DNA from: Clavibacter michiganensis | GTDB lineage: Bacteria; Actinomycetota; Actinomycetes; Actinomycetales; Microbacteriaceae | DNA: 64,000 bases | Assembly (NCBI GenBank): GCA_002150995.1 | Contig: MDHJ01000001.1 | Span: forward strand, 620,001 to 684,000 | Direction: 5' to 3' | In this document: piece by piece, positions 35,112 through 43,250 of the stretch | Position numbering within the stretch: the stretch's first letter is position 1 | Layout: every line of letters begins with the position of its first letter | Position numbers and translations under genes: made by a program | Notes under the pieces: model-generated | The model's input: the letters and a program-made list of their open reading frames with translations, nothing else | The model's database searches: none | What the model was told of the DNA's origin: nothing

Positions 35112-35588
35112 GTGACTGGAGAGAACCTGCTCGGCGTCCCCGAGACGCGCCTGGCCGACGAGCCCGAGGTGGCGGCGCGCATCGCGAACGCCGACGGCGA
35201 CCACGACACGCTCGGCGCGATCGCCGCCGACCACCCGCAGTCGTCCCTCGTGTGGGCGCTGCTCGCGGACACGGCCTTCATCCAGGGCGACCGCATCGCC
35301 TCGTACGCGTTCGCGCGGGTCGGCTACCACCGCGGGCTCGACGCGCTGCGCAGGTCCGGCTGGAAGGGCCAGGGCCCCGTGCCGTGGGGCCACGAGCCGA
35401 ACCGCGGCGTCCTCCGCTCCCTCTACGCGCTCCGCCGCGCGGCCGCCGCAATCGGCGAGGAGGACGAGGTCTCCCGCCTCACCGCCTTCCTGCGCGACGC
35501 GGATCCGACCGCCGCGGGCCACATCGAGGCCGCGACCGCGGGTGCCCTGCCGCCCACCGAGGCCATCGTCATCCGCGGCCAGGACTGA
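35112..35588 (+). CDS. DUF3151 family protein
   Basis: 158 residues: GENLLGVPETRLADEPEVAA, then VWALLADTAFIQGDRIASYA, AFARVGYHRGLDALRRSGWKG and PVPWGHEPNRGVLRSLYALR, the conserved core of the actinobacterial DUF3151 family, which is often encoded just before purA. Function is unknown and the protein is soluble. GTG 35112 is chosen because TAGGAT ends 5 nt before it. It is followed by purA after 103 bp. Confidence 0.88.
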   Translation: MTGENLLGVPETRLADEPEVAARIANADGDHDTLGAIAADHPQSSLVWALLADTAFIQGDRIASYAFARVGYHRGLDALRRSGWKGQGPVPWGHEPNRGVLRSLYALRRAAAAIGEEDEVSRLTAFLRDADPTAAGHIEAATAGALPPTEAIVIRGQD

Positions 35589-35691
35589 GCCGGCCGCGCC
35601 GGATCCGCCCGCACCCGCCCCGCCGTACGCCCCGCACGACCGCACGCCACCGACCCAGACCCGACCGACCCGCCCCGACGAGGAGTGAGCC

Positions 35692-36981
35692 ATGCCCGCA
35701 GTAGTGATCATCGGAGCCCAGTGGGGTGACGAGGGCAAGGGACGCGCGACCGACCTCCTCGGCAGCCGCGTCGACTACGTCGTGAAGTTCAACGGCGGCA
35801 ACAACGCCGGCCACACGGTCGTCGTCGGCGACGAGAAGTACGCCTTGCACCTGCTGCCGTCCGGCATCCTCACCCCCGGCGTCGTGCCCGTCATCGGCAA
35901 CGGCGTGGTGGTCGACATCGAGGTGCTCTTCCACGAGCTCGACGCGCTCGCCGCCCGCGGGGTCGACGTCTCGAAGCTCCGCGTCAGCGCGAACGCCCAC
36001 GTCATCACGCACTACCACCGCACCATCGACAAGGTGACGGAGCGCTTCCTCGGCAAGCGCCAGATCGGCACCACCGGCCGGGGCATCGGCCCGACGTACG
36101 CGGACAAGATCAACCGCGTCGGCATCCGCATCCAGGACCTCTTCGACGAGAACATCCTGCGCCAGAAGGTGGAGGCGGCCCTCGACGCCAAGAACCACAT
36201 GCTGGTGAAGATCTACAACCGCCGCGCCATCTCGGCCGACGAGATCGTCGAGAGCCTGCTCTCCTACGTGGAGCGGCTCCGCCCCATGGTGTGCGACGCG
36301 TCGCTCGAGCTGAACGCCGCCCTCGACGAGGGCAGGACGGTGCTGTTCGAGGCCGGCCAGGCCACCATGCTCGACATCGACCACGGCACGTACCCGTTCG
36401 TCACGTCCTCGAGCGCCACGTCCGGCGGCGCGGCCACGGGCTCCGGCGTCGCGCCGAACCGGCTCGAGCGGATCATCGCGGTCGTCAAGGCGTACACGAC
36501 GCGCGTCGGCGCGGGCCCGTTCCCCACGGAGCTGCACGACGAGTCGGGCGAGTACCTGCGCGCGAAGGGCTTCGAGTTCGGCACCACCACGGGCCGCCCG
36601 CGCCGCTGCGGCTGGTACGACGCGCCCATCGCCCGCTACACGGCCCGCATCAACGGCGTGACGGACTTCGTGCTGACCAAGCTCGACGTGCTCTCGGGCC
36701 TCGCGACCATCCCCGTCTGCGTCGCCTACGACGTCGACGGCGTGCGCCACGACGAGGTGCCCGTCTCGCAGTCCGACTTCCACCACGCGACCCCGATCTA
36801 CGAGGAGCTCCCGGGCTGGCAGGAGGACATCACGGGCTGCCGCCGCTTCGAGGACCTCCCGAGGAACGCGCAGGACTACGTGATGGCGATCGAGCGCATG
36901 AGCGGCGCCCGCATCTCCGCCGTGGGCGTGGGCCCGGAGCGCGAGCAGGTCGTCGTGCTGCACGACCTCCTCGAGGCCTGA
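35692..36981 (+). CDS. purA: Adenylosuccinate synthetase
   Basis: 429 residues, normal length. It makes adenylosuccinate from IMP, aspartate and GTP, the first committed step to AMP. The P-loop-like [14 protein letters not shown] is at residues 9-22, [11 protein letters not shown] follows with the catalytic His, [13 protein letters not shown] binds IMP, and [13 protein letters not shown] is the C-terminal signature. The RBS GAGGAG lies before the ATG. It has slightly AT-richer, highly biased codons typical of a well-expressed housekeeping gene. Confidence 0.98.
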   Translation: MPAVVIIGAQWGDEGKGRATDLLGSRVDYVVKFNGGNNAGHTVVVGDEKYALHLLPSGILTPGVVPVIGNGVVVDIEVLFHELDALAARGVDVSKLRVSANAHVITHYHRTIDKVTERFLGKRQIGTTGRGIGPTYADKINRVGIRIQDLFDENILRQKVEAALDAKNHMLVKIYNRRAISADEIVESLLSYVERLRPMVCDASLELNAALDEGRTVLFEAGQATMLDIDHGTYPFVTSSSATSGGAATGSGVAPNRLERIIAVVKAYTTRVGAGPFPTELHDESGEYLRAKGFEFGTTTGRPRRCGWYDAPIARYTARINGVTDFVLTKLDVLSGLATIPVCVAYDVDGVRHDEVPVSQSDFHHATPIYEELPGWQEDITGCRRFEDLPRNAQDYVMAIERMSGARISAVGVGPEREQVVVLHDLLEA

Positions 36982-36983
36982 CC

Positions 36984-37202
36984 CTGATCCACGACGGCTG
37001 GGCCGACGACGCCCGCCTCGGCACCGACGCGGCGGACCTCGCGCGCTTCCTCAGCCGCGCCGACGCGCGCACCACGAACCGCGAGCGGCTCCAGGCGGAC
37101 CTCGACATGGGCCAGGAGCAGTACGTGGCCGCGTGGCGCGAGCTGCACCGCTTCGGCTACGTGTCGTCGGCGGAGCTGCGGCGGCTCGTCGTCGAGCGGT
37201 AG
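36984..37202 (+). CDS. Probable small protein after purA, start codon unclear
   Basis: About 72 residues from a possible CTG 36984: LIHDGWADDARLGTDAADLA then RFLSRADARTTNRERLQADL and FGYVSSAELRRLVVER. The amino-acid make-up (charged amphipathic helices) looks coding, but no ATG, GTG or TTG occurs in frame between the purA stop and here. Either CTG is used or a sequence error hides the start. No family is recognised. Confidence 0.45.
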   Translation: MIHDGWADDARLGTDAADLARFLSRADARTTNRERLQADLDMGQEQYVAAWRELHRFGYVSSAELRRLVVER

Positions 37203-37294
37203 CCCTCCGCGTCAGCACGCGTGCGCCTCGCCCGAGGCGTCCCGTCATGGCGACGACCGCCCAGGATGCTTGGCGAACGACTACTATTCTGGGC

Positions 37295-37909
37295 ATGCAG
37301 CTGCAGCATCCCCTCCGGACGGTCACCCCGACCATCGACGGTGACGTCCTCCGCGTGCTCGCGCGCTCCGACGCCTGGTTCACCGTGGCGCGCATCCGCA
37401 GCCTCATGGGCTCGGGCTCGCCCGAGGGGATCCGCCGGGTGCTGCGTCGCCTGGCGGACCAGGGCGTCGTGGACACGCAGGCGGCGGGGAAGGCGGTGCT
37501 TCACCGGCTCAACCGGGAGCACCTCGCGGCTCCGGCGATCGTGGAGCTCGCGAATCTCGATCGGGGGCTCCATGAGCGCATCCGGAACTCGCTCACGGCC
37601 TTCCGGGTCGCTCCCCGGTATGCCATCCTCTTCGGGTCCGGGGCCCGGCTCACCATGAGAGCCGACAGCGATCTCGATCTGCTGCTCGTGCGCGAGGAGC
37701 CCGACTCCGGGGAGTGGTCGGATGACGTCGCGGACCTCGCGCAGCGGATCCACCGCTGGACGGGGAACGACCCGCGCATCCTGGACTACGGCCGGGATGA
37801 CATCCGGGGGGCGGCATCAGAGGAACCGCTCCTCAGGTCGATCGCCGACGAGGGCGTGTTCATGGAGGGAAGCGCCTCGCGCTTCCGGAGGGAGATCGGA
37901 GCGGCATGA
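37295..37909 (+). CDS. Winged-helix plus MNT-type nucleotidyltransferase (probable antitoxin)
   Basis: 204 residues. An N-terminal winged-helix domain (VARIRSLMGSGSPEGIRRVL, residues 31-60) is fused to a minimal nucleotidyltransferase. Its GS-x10-DxD motif is exact (G114 S115 ... D126-L-D128), as in MntA antitoxins that AMPylate HEPN toxins. The stop overlaps the next ATG (ATGA), whose product is HEPN-like. The upstream region is locally AT-rich, hinting at recent acquisition. The winged helix could autoregulate the pair. Confidence 0.78.
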   Translation: MQLQHPLRTVTPTIDGDVLRVLARSDAWFTVARIRSLMGSGSPEGIRRVLRRLADQGVVDTQAAGKAVLHRLNREHLAAPAIVELANLDRGLHERIRNSLTAFRVAPRYAILFGSGARLTMRADSDLDLLLVREEPDSGEWSDDVADLAQRIHRWTGNDPRILDYGRDDIRGAASEEPLLRSIADEGVFMEGSASRFRREIGAA

Positions 37910-38307
37910 CACCCCCTCGCGACGCCGGGCGGATCGAGGCGGACGCGCGCTTCCGCAAGGCGCGCCGGTTCGGCGATGCGGCGGAGCTGTTCGCCGACAG
38001 CGCCTCCGACGACGTCGATGAGTTCGGCGACGCCTACGTCACGCTCGCGGTGCACGCCGGCATCGCGTCGGGTGACGTCATCTCGATCCTCGCGAATGGC
38101 GAGTACTCGCCGACGGGCAGTCACCAGGAATCCGTGGCCGTGCTGCGAAGGGCCTCCCCTGATGCGGCGAAGCACCTCGACAGGCTGCTCTCGCTCACGA
38201 CCAAGGCCGGCTATGCGCTCCGCCCCGTCTCCGCGGACGACGTCGCCAAGGCGCGACGCGCACACGAGGCCCTGCTGGAGATCGCGTCCGGGATGATGGC
38301 CGGGTAG
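37906..38307 (+). CDS. HEPN-like helical protein partnered with MNT protein
   Basis: 133 residues, all helical: EADARFRKARRFGDAAELFA, AYVTLAVHAGIASGDVISIL, GSHQESVAVLRRASPDAAKH and LLSLTTKAGYALRPVSADDV. The helix pattern and the AxHxxIxxxD and SHQESVAVL segments resemble HEPN proteins, but I do not see the catalytic R-x4-6-H of RNase HEPN toxins; TTKAGY occupies its place. It may be an inactive or non-RNase HEPN. It overlaps the MNT gene by 4 bp. Confidence 0.65.
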   Translation: MTPPRDAGRIEADARFRKARRFGDAAELFADSASDDVDEFGDAYVTLAVHAGIASGDVISILANGEYSPTGSHQESVAVLRRASPDAAKHLDRLLSLTTKAGYALRPVSADDVAKARRAHEALLEIASGMMAG

Positions 38308-38365
38308 GGCGGGGATCACGGCCTCGGCCCGCCGGTGGTCGCGTGCGCGAGACCTCGACGGCGGC

Positions 38366-38812
38366 CTAGTGGGGGCGGAGCGCGCGCACCATGCTGCGGA
38401 GGATCCGCGTGGCCGCGGCCCGGTCATCCTCGCTGAGGCCGTCGAGCATGCGCAGCTCGACCGCGCGCACGGCCGTGCTCGCCGTCGCCAGCTGGCTCCG
38501 GCCCGCGGGCGTGAGCCGCGTCGGCTGCACCCGGCCGACCGCCTCCTCCGCGGGACGGGTGACGATGCCGTCGCGCTCGAGGGTCTGCAGCAGCACGTTC
38601 ATCGACTGGCGGGTGACGAAGGCGCCGCGGGCGAGGTCGGAGTTCGAGGATCCGGGCCGCTGGGCCAGGATCTCGAGGCACGAGTAGTGCGTGATGGTCA
38701 TTCCGAGGGGCCGGAGGGCCTCCTCCATGGCCTGCCGCAGCGCGCTCGACGCCTCCTTCAGGAGGTAGCCGAGCGAGGTCGGGAGGTCGATGCCGTCGTC
38801 GCCTTGCGCCAT
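38366..38812 (-). CDS. MarR-family transcriptional regulator
   Basis: 148 residues. The winged helix is THYSCLEILAQRPGSSNSDL then ARGAFVTRQSMNVLLQTLER with wing EEAVGRVQPTRLTPAGRSQL. It is a dimeric repressor. It is divergent from a VOC-protein gene across two perfect inverted repeats, one of which covers its own start codon, so it probably represses itself and the VOC gene. ATG 38812 is preferred; an upstream in-frame extension to 38899 would cover the operators. Confidence 0.9.
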   Translation of the reverse strand: MAQGDDGIDLPTSLGYLLKEASSALRQAMEEALRPLGMTITHYSCLEILAQRPGSSNSDLARGAFVTRQSMNVLLQTLERDGIVTRPAEEAVGRVQPTRLTPAGRSQLATASTAVRAVELRMLDGLSEDDRAAATRILRSMVRALRPH

Positions 38813-38855
38813 GTCAGCAGTCTGACATACGATCGGTAATGTCAGGCATCTGACA
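38812..38855. promoter_or_regulatory. Two identical-arm MarR operators TGTCAG-N4-CTGACA
   Basis: Sites at 38812-38827 and 38840-38855 share perfect 6-bp arms and differ only in the 4-nt centre. Their centres are 28 bp apart. The first overlaps the MarR start codon and the second ends 18 bp before the VOC ATG, so both divergent promoters can be shut by two dimers. Confidence 0.85.
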
Positions 38856-38873
38856 TTCACACGAGGAGACACC

Positions 38874-39242
38874 ATGCCCGCCACCGGCCCCGACTTCATC
38901 TCGCTCCAGGTCCGCGACCTCGACGCCGCGCAGGCGTTCTACGAGCGCTACCTGGGCCTCGTCCGCTCGCCCGCCGGCCCTCCGCATGCCGTGGTCTTCC
39001 ATACCGCGCCCATCGCGTTCGCGCTCCGCGACGTGATCCCCGGCACCGACCTCGACGCGGTCGCGCAGCCCGGCATCGGGGCCGCCATCTGGCTGCACGC
39101 CACGGACGTGCAGGGGATCCACGACCGGCTCGCCGCCGACGGGCACCGCATCGTCACCGCGCCCCTCGACGGGCCCTTCGGTCGCACCTTCGCCTTCGCG
39201 GACCTCGACGGCTACCACGTGACGCTGCACGACAAGGCGTGA
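38874..39242 (+). CDS. VOC-family protein (glyoxalase-like)
   Basis: 122 residues, one VOC domain: DFISLQVRDLDAAQAFYERY, the paired AVVFHTAPIAFALRD strand, and GRTFAFADLDGYHVTLHDK with the terminal metal-ligand region. It could detoxify a reactive aldehyde or bind a drug. Control by the adjacent MarR protein suggests induction by the compound it handles. RBS ACGAGGAGA is 6 nt before the ATG. Confidence 0.87.
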   Translation: MPATGPDFISLQVRDLDAAQAFYERYLGLVRSPAGPPHAVVFHTAPIAFALRDVIPGTDLDAVAQPGIGAAIWLHATDVQGIHDRLAADGHRIVTAPLDGPFGRTFAFADLDGYHVTLHDKA

Positions 39243-39321
39243 CGGGAGCCGCCCCCGAGATGCGGGGTGGCGGATCCGCCGCCGGTGCCCCACGCTGAGG
39301 ACATCCGACCGAGGGATCCGC

Positions 39322-40140
39322 ATGCGCCGCTCACCGTTCGCCCCCGCCGCCCTCGCGGCGGTCCTCCTCCTCGCGGGCTGCGCTCCGGCGGCCGGCGGCG
39401 CCTCGACGCTCTCCGCCCCCGTCGCGGCAGGAGGCGACGGCTCGGCGGACGATCCGATCGCGGATGCGACCCCGGCGGAGACGACGGGCTACGACTGCAA
39501 CAGCCGGCCGGTCGACCCGGCGGCGTTCGCGGAGCGCCGGCCTCTGAGCAGCCTCGGCGAAGACGGCATGGCGGCCCTCGACGAGGCCACCCGGGGGCAG
39601 GGCTACGAGGAGCGGCTCGCCGAGGGCGGCTGGTCCGTCCTGTCCGCGTCGGCGCGGAGCATCGAGCTCCTGCGCCCCGTGACGGAGCCGTACGACCTCG
39701 GGAACGGCGAGATCCCGCCGGATCACGAGTACCTGGCGGTCGAGCGCGTCGCCGAGCCCGGCGCGGAGCCCGCCTGGATGGTGTGGTCGTCGTCGCCGTG
39801 CGCGCTCCGGCTCGACCACGCCGGGCTGGAGCTCGCGACCGTGGCCTTCGAGGAGTCGCCGGACCCCGGGTCGGACCGGCTCACGTTCCTCGTCACCGAG
39901 CACGCGTGCAACTCCGGCCAGGACGCGGCCGGACGCGTCCAGCTGCTCGTGCTCGAGGAGACCGACGAGCGGGTGGCGGTGGCCTTCGGCGTGCGGCCCG
40001 ACGACGGGGAGGCGGAGGACTGCCAGGGCAACCCGGCCACGCCCACCGCGGTCGCCCTCGCGGCGCCGCTGGGGGACCGCGAGGTCGTCGACGCGGGGCT
40101 CGTGAGCCCGCGTCCGGTCGGCCTGCGCCCCGGGATGTAG
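39322..40140 (+). CDS. Putative lipoprotein
   Basis: 272 residues. The signal peptide (RRSPFAPAALAAVLLLAGC) has a clear lipobox LAGC at residue 19. The mature part is acidic with cysteines in YDCNSRPVD, SSPCALRL, EHACNSGQ and EDCQGN, probably disulfide-bonded. No known domain is evident. It is predicted to be anchored to the outer face of the membrane. GAGGGAT precedes the ATG. Confidence 0.78.
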   Translation: MRRSPFAPAALAAVLLLAGCAPAAGGASTLSAPVAAGGDGSADDPIADATPAETTGYDCNSRPVDPAAFAERRPLSSLGEDGMAALDEATRGQGYEERLAEGGWSVLSASARSIELLRPVTEPYDLGNGEIPPDHEYLAVERVAEPGAEPAWMVWSSSPCALRLDHAGLELATVAFEESPDPGSDRLTFLVTEHACNSGQDAAGRVQLLVLEETDERVAVAFGVRPDDGEAEDCQGNPATPTAVALAAPLGDREVVDAGLVSPRPVGLRPGM

Positions 40141-40162
40141 GAGCGATCGGGCGTGACGCGGA

Positions 40163-40699
40163 TCAGCCGCGCGGCCCGCCGTCGAGCACCGCGGTCGCGA
40201 TGAGGTCCGCCGCCCGCTCCGGCGTGATGCGGGTCGTGTCGACCACCTCCGCCTCGGCGTGCAGCCAGGTGCGCGCGGCCTCCGCGTAGGGCTCCATCCG
40301 CGAGAAGCGGAACGCCGACGGGCCGAGCACCGGATCGTGCTGGATGCGGTCGCGGAGCACGTCCGCGTCGGCGTGCAGCACGAAGTGGCGGACGGGGATG
40401 CCGTGGGCGGCGAGGCCCTCGCCGATCTCCCGCCAGTACGCCTCCGTGAGCACCGTCATGGGCATCACGAGCGTGCCGCCCGCGTACTCGAGCACGCGGC
40501 GGGCCGTCTCGACCACGAGGGGTCGCCACGGCGGCCAGTGCTGGAAGTCGTCGGTCGCGGGAAGGACCGGGCGGACGTCCATGAGCACCTCGCCGACCTT
40601 CTCGGCGTCGAGCACCCGGCTGCCGGGGATCCGCTCCGCCAGGAGCCTGCTCGTCGTCGTCTTGCCGACCCCGTGCGTGCCGTTCAGCCAGACGATCAT
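40163..40699 (-). CDS. P-loop kinase/ATP-binding protein, TmrB-like
   Basis: 178 residues. MIVWLNGTHGVGKTTTSRLL is a Walker A at residues 7-15, followed by DAEKVGEVLMDVRP and HFVLHADADVLRDRI (the lid-like region with Arg). The pattern is that of TmrB/chloramphenicol-phosphotransferase-like ATPases linked to tunicamycin resistance in Bacillus. The substrate here is unknown. TAGCCT ends 6 nt before the ATG. Confidence 0.8.
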   Translation of the reverse strand: MIVWLNGTHGVGKTTTSRLLAERIPGSRVLDAEKVGEVLMDVRPVLPATDDFQHWPPWRPLVVETARRVLEYAGGTLVMPMTVLTEAYWREIGEGLAAHGIPVRHFVLHADADVLRDRIQHDPVLGPSAFRFSRMEPYAEAARTWLHAEAEVVDTTRITPERAADLIATAVLDGGPRG

Positions 40700-40856
40700 G
40701 GCCCGAGGCTAGCGGCGGCGGTGCGCCGACAGCATCCGGCGGGCGACGGATCCCGACTCCACCTGGTGGTCGGCACGGGCGCAGGCCAGGCTGGAGGGGC
40801 GACGGGGACCCGGCCCCGCACCTCGACGCGCGGTCCCGCGCACGCGGAAGGACACC

Positions 40857-41285
40857 ATGCTCTCCATCGTCTACTCCAGCACCGCCGAGACGTCGTTCGA
40901 CGACGTCGACCTCGCGCAGCTCATGGCGCAGAGCCGCGCGACCAACGAGGCCCACGGGCTCACGGGGCTCCTCGTGCACCGGCAGGGGCGGTTCCTCCAG
41001 CTGATCGAGGGGGAGGAGGCCGACGTGCGGGAGCGCATGGCCGCGATCCTCGCGGACGACCGCCACGGCCGCATCGCGACGCTGATGGAGGAGGAGATCG
41101 CCGAGCGGCAGTTCCCCGACTGGACCATGGGCTTCGCGCGCTACGACGCACGCGTGGCCGAGCGGATCCCCGGCTACCGCGACACCTTCGACGACCTGCA
41201 GGGCGATCGTCCGGACGACGCCATCCGGCCGGCGCTCCGCGAGCTGATCCGCTGGTTCCAGGAGGACACCGGCCGCCTCTCCTGA
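40857..41285 (+). CDS. BLUF-domain blue-light sensor
   Basis: 142 residues made almost entirely of one BLUF domain. FAD-binding and photocycle residues are in place: Tyr6 (IVYSS), Asn30 (SRATNEAHG), Gln48 (RFLQLIEGE) and Trp89 (FPDWTMGF). A short C-terminal helical cap follows (RPALRELIRWFQED). Blue light rearranges the Gln-Tyr hydrogen bonds. There is no output domain, so it must signal through a partner. RBS GGAAGGA is 5 nt upstream. The neighbours give no clear partner. Confidence 0.92.
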   Translation: MLSIVYSSTAETSFDDVDLAQLMAQSRATNEAHGLTGLLVHRQGRFLQLIEGEEADVRERMAAILADDRHGRIATLMEEEIAERQFPDWTMGFARYDARVAERIPGYRDTFDDLQGDRPDDAIRPALRELIRWFQEDTGRLS

Positions 41286-41295
41286 CGGACGCCGC

Positions 41296-42234
41296 TCAGT
41301 TGGTCGGCGCCGCGCTCCGCCAGAAGTCCGCGAGCAGGTCGGCGCTCGCCTCCGGCTGGTCGACCTGGGCCGAGTGCCCGGCGTCGGCGACGACCTCGTA
41401 GCGGGCGCCCGCGCGCTCCGCCATGTCGCGCTGCCAGTCCTGCGGCCACGCGTCGTCGGTGTCGCCGTGCGACACGAGGACGGGGAGCCCGGTGGCCCGG
41501 AGCTCGTCGACCCGGTCGGTCTGCGCCTGCATGATCTCCAGCGCGCCGAGCAGCTGCGCCGACGCGGTGCCGAACAGGCGCGTGCGGTACCACGCCACCT
41601 CGGGGTCGTCCCCGTCGAGCCGCTCGGGCAGGAACCACAGCGGCCAGAGCCCCGCGCTGCCCGCCACCCGGATCGCGGCGATCTGCTCGGAGCGGTCGGC
41701 CCGGCTGCGGGGGCCGGAGTTCCAGTGCGTGTAGCTGGCGAAGCGACCGGGGTCGCGGATCACGGCCTGCAGCCCCACGACGCCGCCGAAGCTGTGGCCG
41801 AGCAGGTGCACGGGGCCGAGCGGCGCAGCCGGTGCGGCGTCGGTCGCCACGTGGCGGCCACCGGATCCACCCCGGCCCGCCAGCGCGTCGACCACGTGGT
41901 GCACGTCCTGGCCGAGGGTCTCGAGCTCGTAGCCCGAGGAGTCGACGGGCGGCTCGGCCTGGCCGGGGCCGGTGGATCCCCACTGCCCGCGCTGCGAGAA
42001 CGCGACGACCGTGAAGCCGCGGTCGGCGAGCGGGCCCATGACCGGGAGGAAGTCCTCCTTCGAGCCGGTGAAGCCGGGCACGAGCAGGGCGACGGGCGCC
42101 GTGGCCGGATCCCCGGTGCGGGCGGGCACGCGCACGGCCGAGAGCCGCGCGGCCGGCACCTCGATCGTCAGGTCCTCCGCGTCGTGGGGCCGGTGGTCGG
42201 ACAGGGTGCGCGGGGCCTGGGCGTCGATGCTCAT
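41296..42234 (-). CDS. Alpha/beta hydrolase
   Basis: 312 residues. The oxyanion/strand region ALLVPGFTGSKEDFLPVMGP is followed by nucleophile elbow LLGHSFGGVVGL, the acid in LVSHGDTDDAWPQ and the His in VVADAGHSAQVDQP. It has a cap domain typical of esterases or epoxide-hydrolase-like proteins. It is cytoplasmic. TACGCT ends 6 nt before the ATG. The substrate is unknown. Confidence 0.88.
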   Translation of the reverse strand: MSIDAQAPRTLSDHRPHDAEDLTIEVPAARLSAVRVPARTGDPATAPVALLVPGFTGSKEDFLPVMGPLADRGFTVVAFSQRGQWGSTGPGQAEPPVDSSGYELETLGQDVHHVVDALAGRGGSGGRHVATDAAPAAPLGPVHLLGHSFGGVVGLQAVIRDPGRFASYTHWNSGPRSRADRSEQIAAIRVAGSAGLWPLWFLPERLDGDDPEVAWYRTRLFGTASAQLLGALEIMQAQTDRVDELRATGLPVLVSHGDTDDAWPQDWQRDMAERAGARYEVVADAGHSAQVDQPEASADLLADFWRSAAPTN

Positions 42235-42238
42235 CCCG

Positions 42239-42519
42239 TCAGCGTAGGCCCGGCCGGATCGAGAACAGCTCCTGCGGGGTGGCGCCCGTCGCGTCGCAGA
42301 TGAGGGTGAGGGTCGTGAAGCGGATGGCCTTCGCCCGATCGTTCTTGAGGATCGACAGGTTCGCCATGGTGATGCCCGTGCGCGCCGACAGCTCGGTGAG
42401 GGTCATGCCGCGGGCGGCGAGCACGGCGTCGAGGTGGCACGCGATGCGGTGCGGGGCGGCGGGGGACGCGTCGTCGTCCGCGGGCGCCGCGGGACGGGCG
42501 CGGGGTCAGATGACGCCAT
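42239..42519 (-). CDS. XRE-family (YozG-like) helix-turn-helix regulator (single frameshift)
   Basis: The C-terminal 60 residues are GMTLTELSARTGITMANLSI then LKNDRAKAIRFTTLTLICDA, the conserved YozG-type HTH. From ATG 42519, which overlaps the DUF2975 gene, the frame reads MASSDPAPVP; adding one C near 42490 continues AAPADDDASPAAPHRIACHL into the HTH. Without repair only GTG 42424 could start, losing helix 1. This gene pairs with DUF2975 throughout Firmicutes and Actinobacteria. Confidence 0.78.
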
Positions 42520-43183
42520 CGGCGTCCTCGACGAGGTAGGCGCCCGCGCGGAACGCGGCCGTCAGCGCGAGGGCGACGAGTCCGGCGAGGAGGAGGTCGA
42601 CGGGCCAGGCGGGCAGCTGCGTGGAGATCTCGTCGTAGCGCGCACCCAGGAACGACTCGAGGGGGTCGGGCCCGGACGCGGTGCCGCTGCGGGCCACGAA
42701 GCCGAGGTGGGCCGTGAGGTAGGCGTAGGCGATCGTGTCCATGGCGCCCTGCGCGAGCCCGCCCGCCAGCAGCGTGACCGAGAGCCGACGCCAGTTGGCG
42801 ACCACGAATCCGTGGAACGGCTGGCCCTGCGCGACGCCGCGGAGTGCTCGCAGCAGCCACGCCACGGCCAGGACCACCGTCACGGCGTGGATCACGGGCG
42901 GCACCGTCGCGAGGATGCGCAGCAGGAGATCCGCATCGGCGAGGTAGCCCGGCGCACCCGTCGAGCTCTCGGCCCGGGTGATCTGCGGCAGGAGGGTCAG
43001 GGGGAGGTCGGACGGCGCGCTCCCGGGCAGCGGGATCGTCCTGCCCGTCAGGGTGCTGATCGCACGACCGGAGTCGGCCAGCACCGTCCACGTCATCACG
43101 ACGAGCAGCACGGTGCGGGTGACCCGCATCGCCCGCGGCCGCTCCCGCACCGGCCGGCTCTCGATGATCCCCGTGCTCGCCAT
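42506..43183 (-). CDS. DUF2975 family membrane protein
   Basis: 225 residues with four predicted TM helices (VTRTVLLVVMTWTVLADSG; PPVIHAVTVVLAVAWLLRAL; LSVTLLAGGLAQGAMDTIAY; WPVDLLLAGLVALALTAAF) and the conserved GQPFHGFVVANWRRLSV cytoplasmic motif and a terminal LVEDADGVI. Function is unknown. ATG 43183 has AAGGGGG 6 nt upstream. Repeats of ATCGA in 43195-43220 may be the XRE operator. The 3' end overlaps the regulator gene. Confidence 0.85.
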   Translation of the reverse strand: MASTGIIESRPVRERPRAMRVTRTVLLVVMTWTVLADSGRAISTLTGRTIPLPGSAPSDLPLTLLPQITRAESSTGAPGYLADADLLLRILATVPPVIHAVTVVLAVAWLLRALRGVAQGQPFHGFVVANWRRLSVTLLAGGLAQGAMDTIAYAYLTAHLGFVARSGTASGPDPLESFLGARYDEISTQLPAWPVDLLLAGLVALALTAAFRAGAYLVEDADGVI

Positions 43184-43250
43184 GTCGACCCCCTTATCGA
43201 TCTTCGATGTCATCGACAATCAACACCATGGAGTGCGCGAGCGCAAGGGC

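Noticed and set aside
31014..35738. Single minus-strand frame of about 1574 codons spanning sbcC, sbcD and beyond
   Set aside because: The part over sbcD is a shadow frame. Only the sbcC part from 33788 matches a protein family, and it needs a frame correction at 31602.
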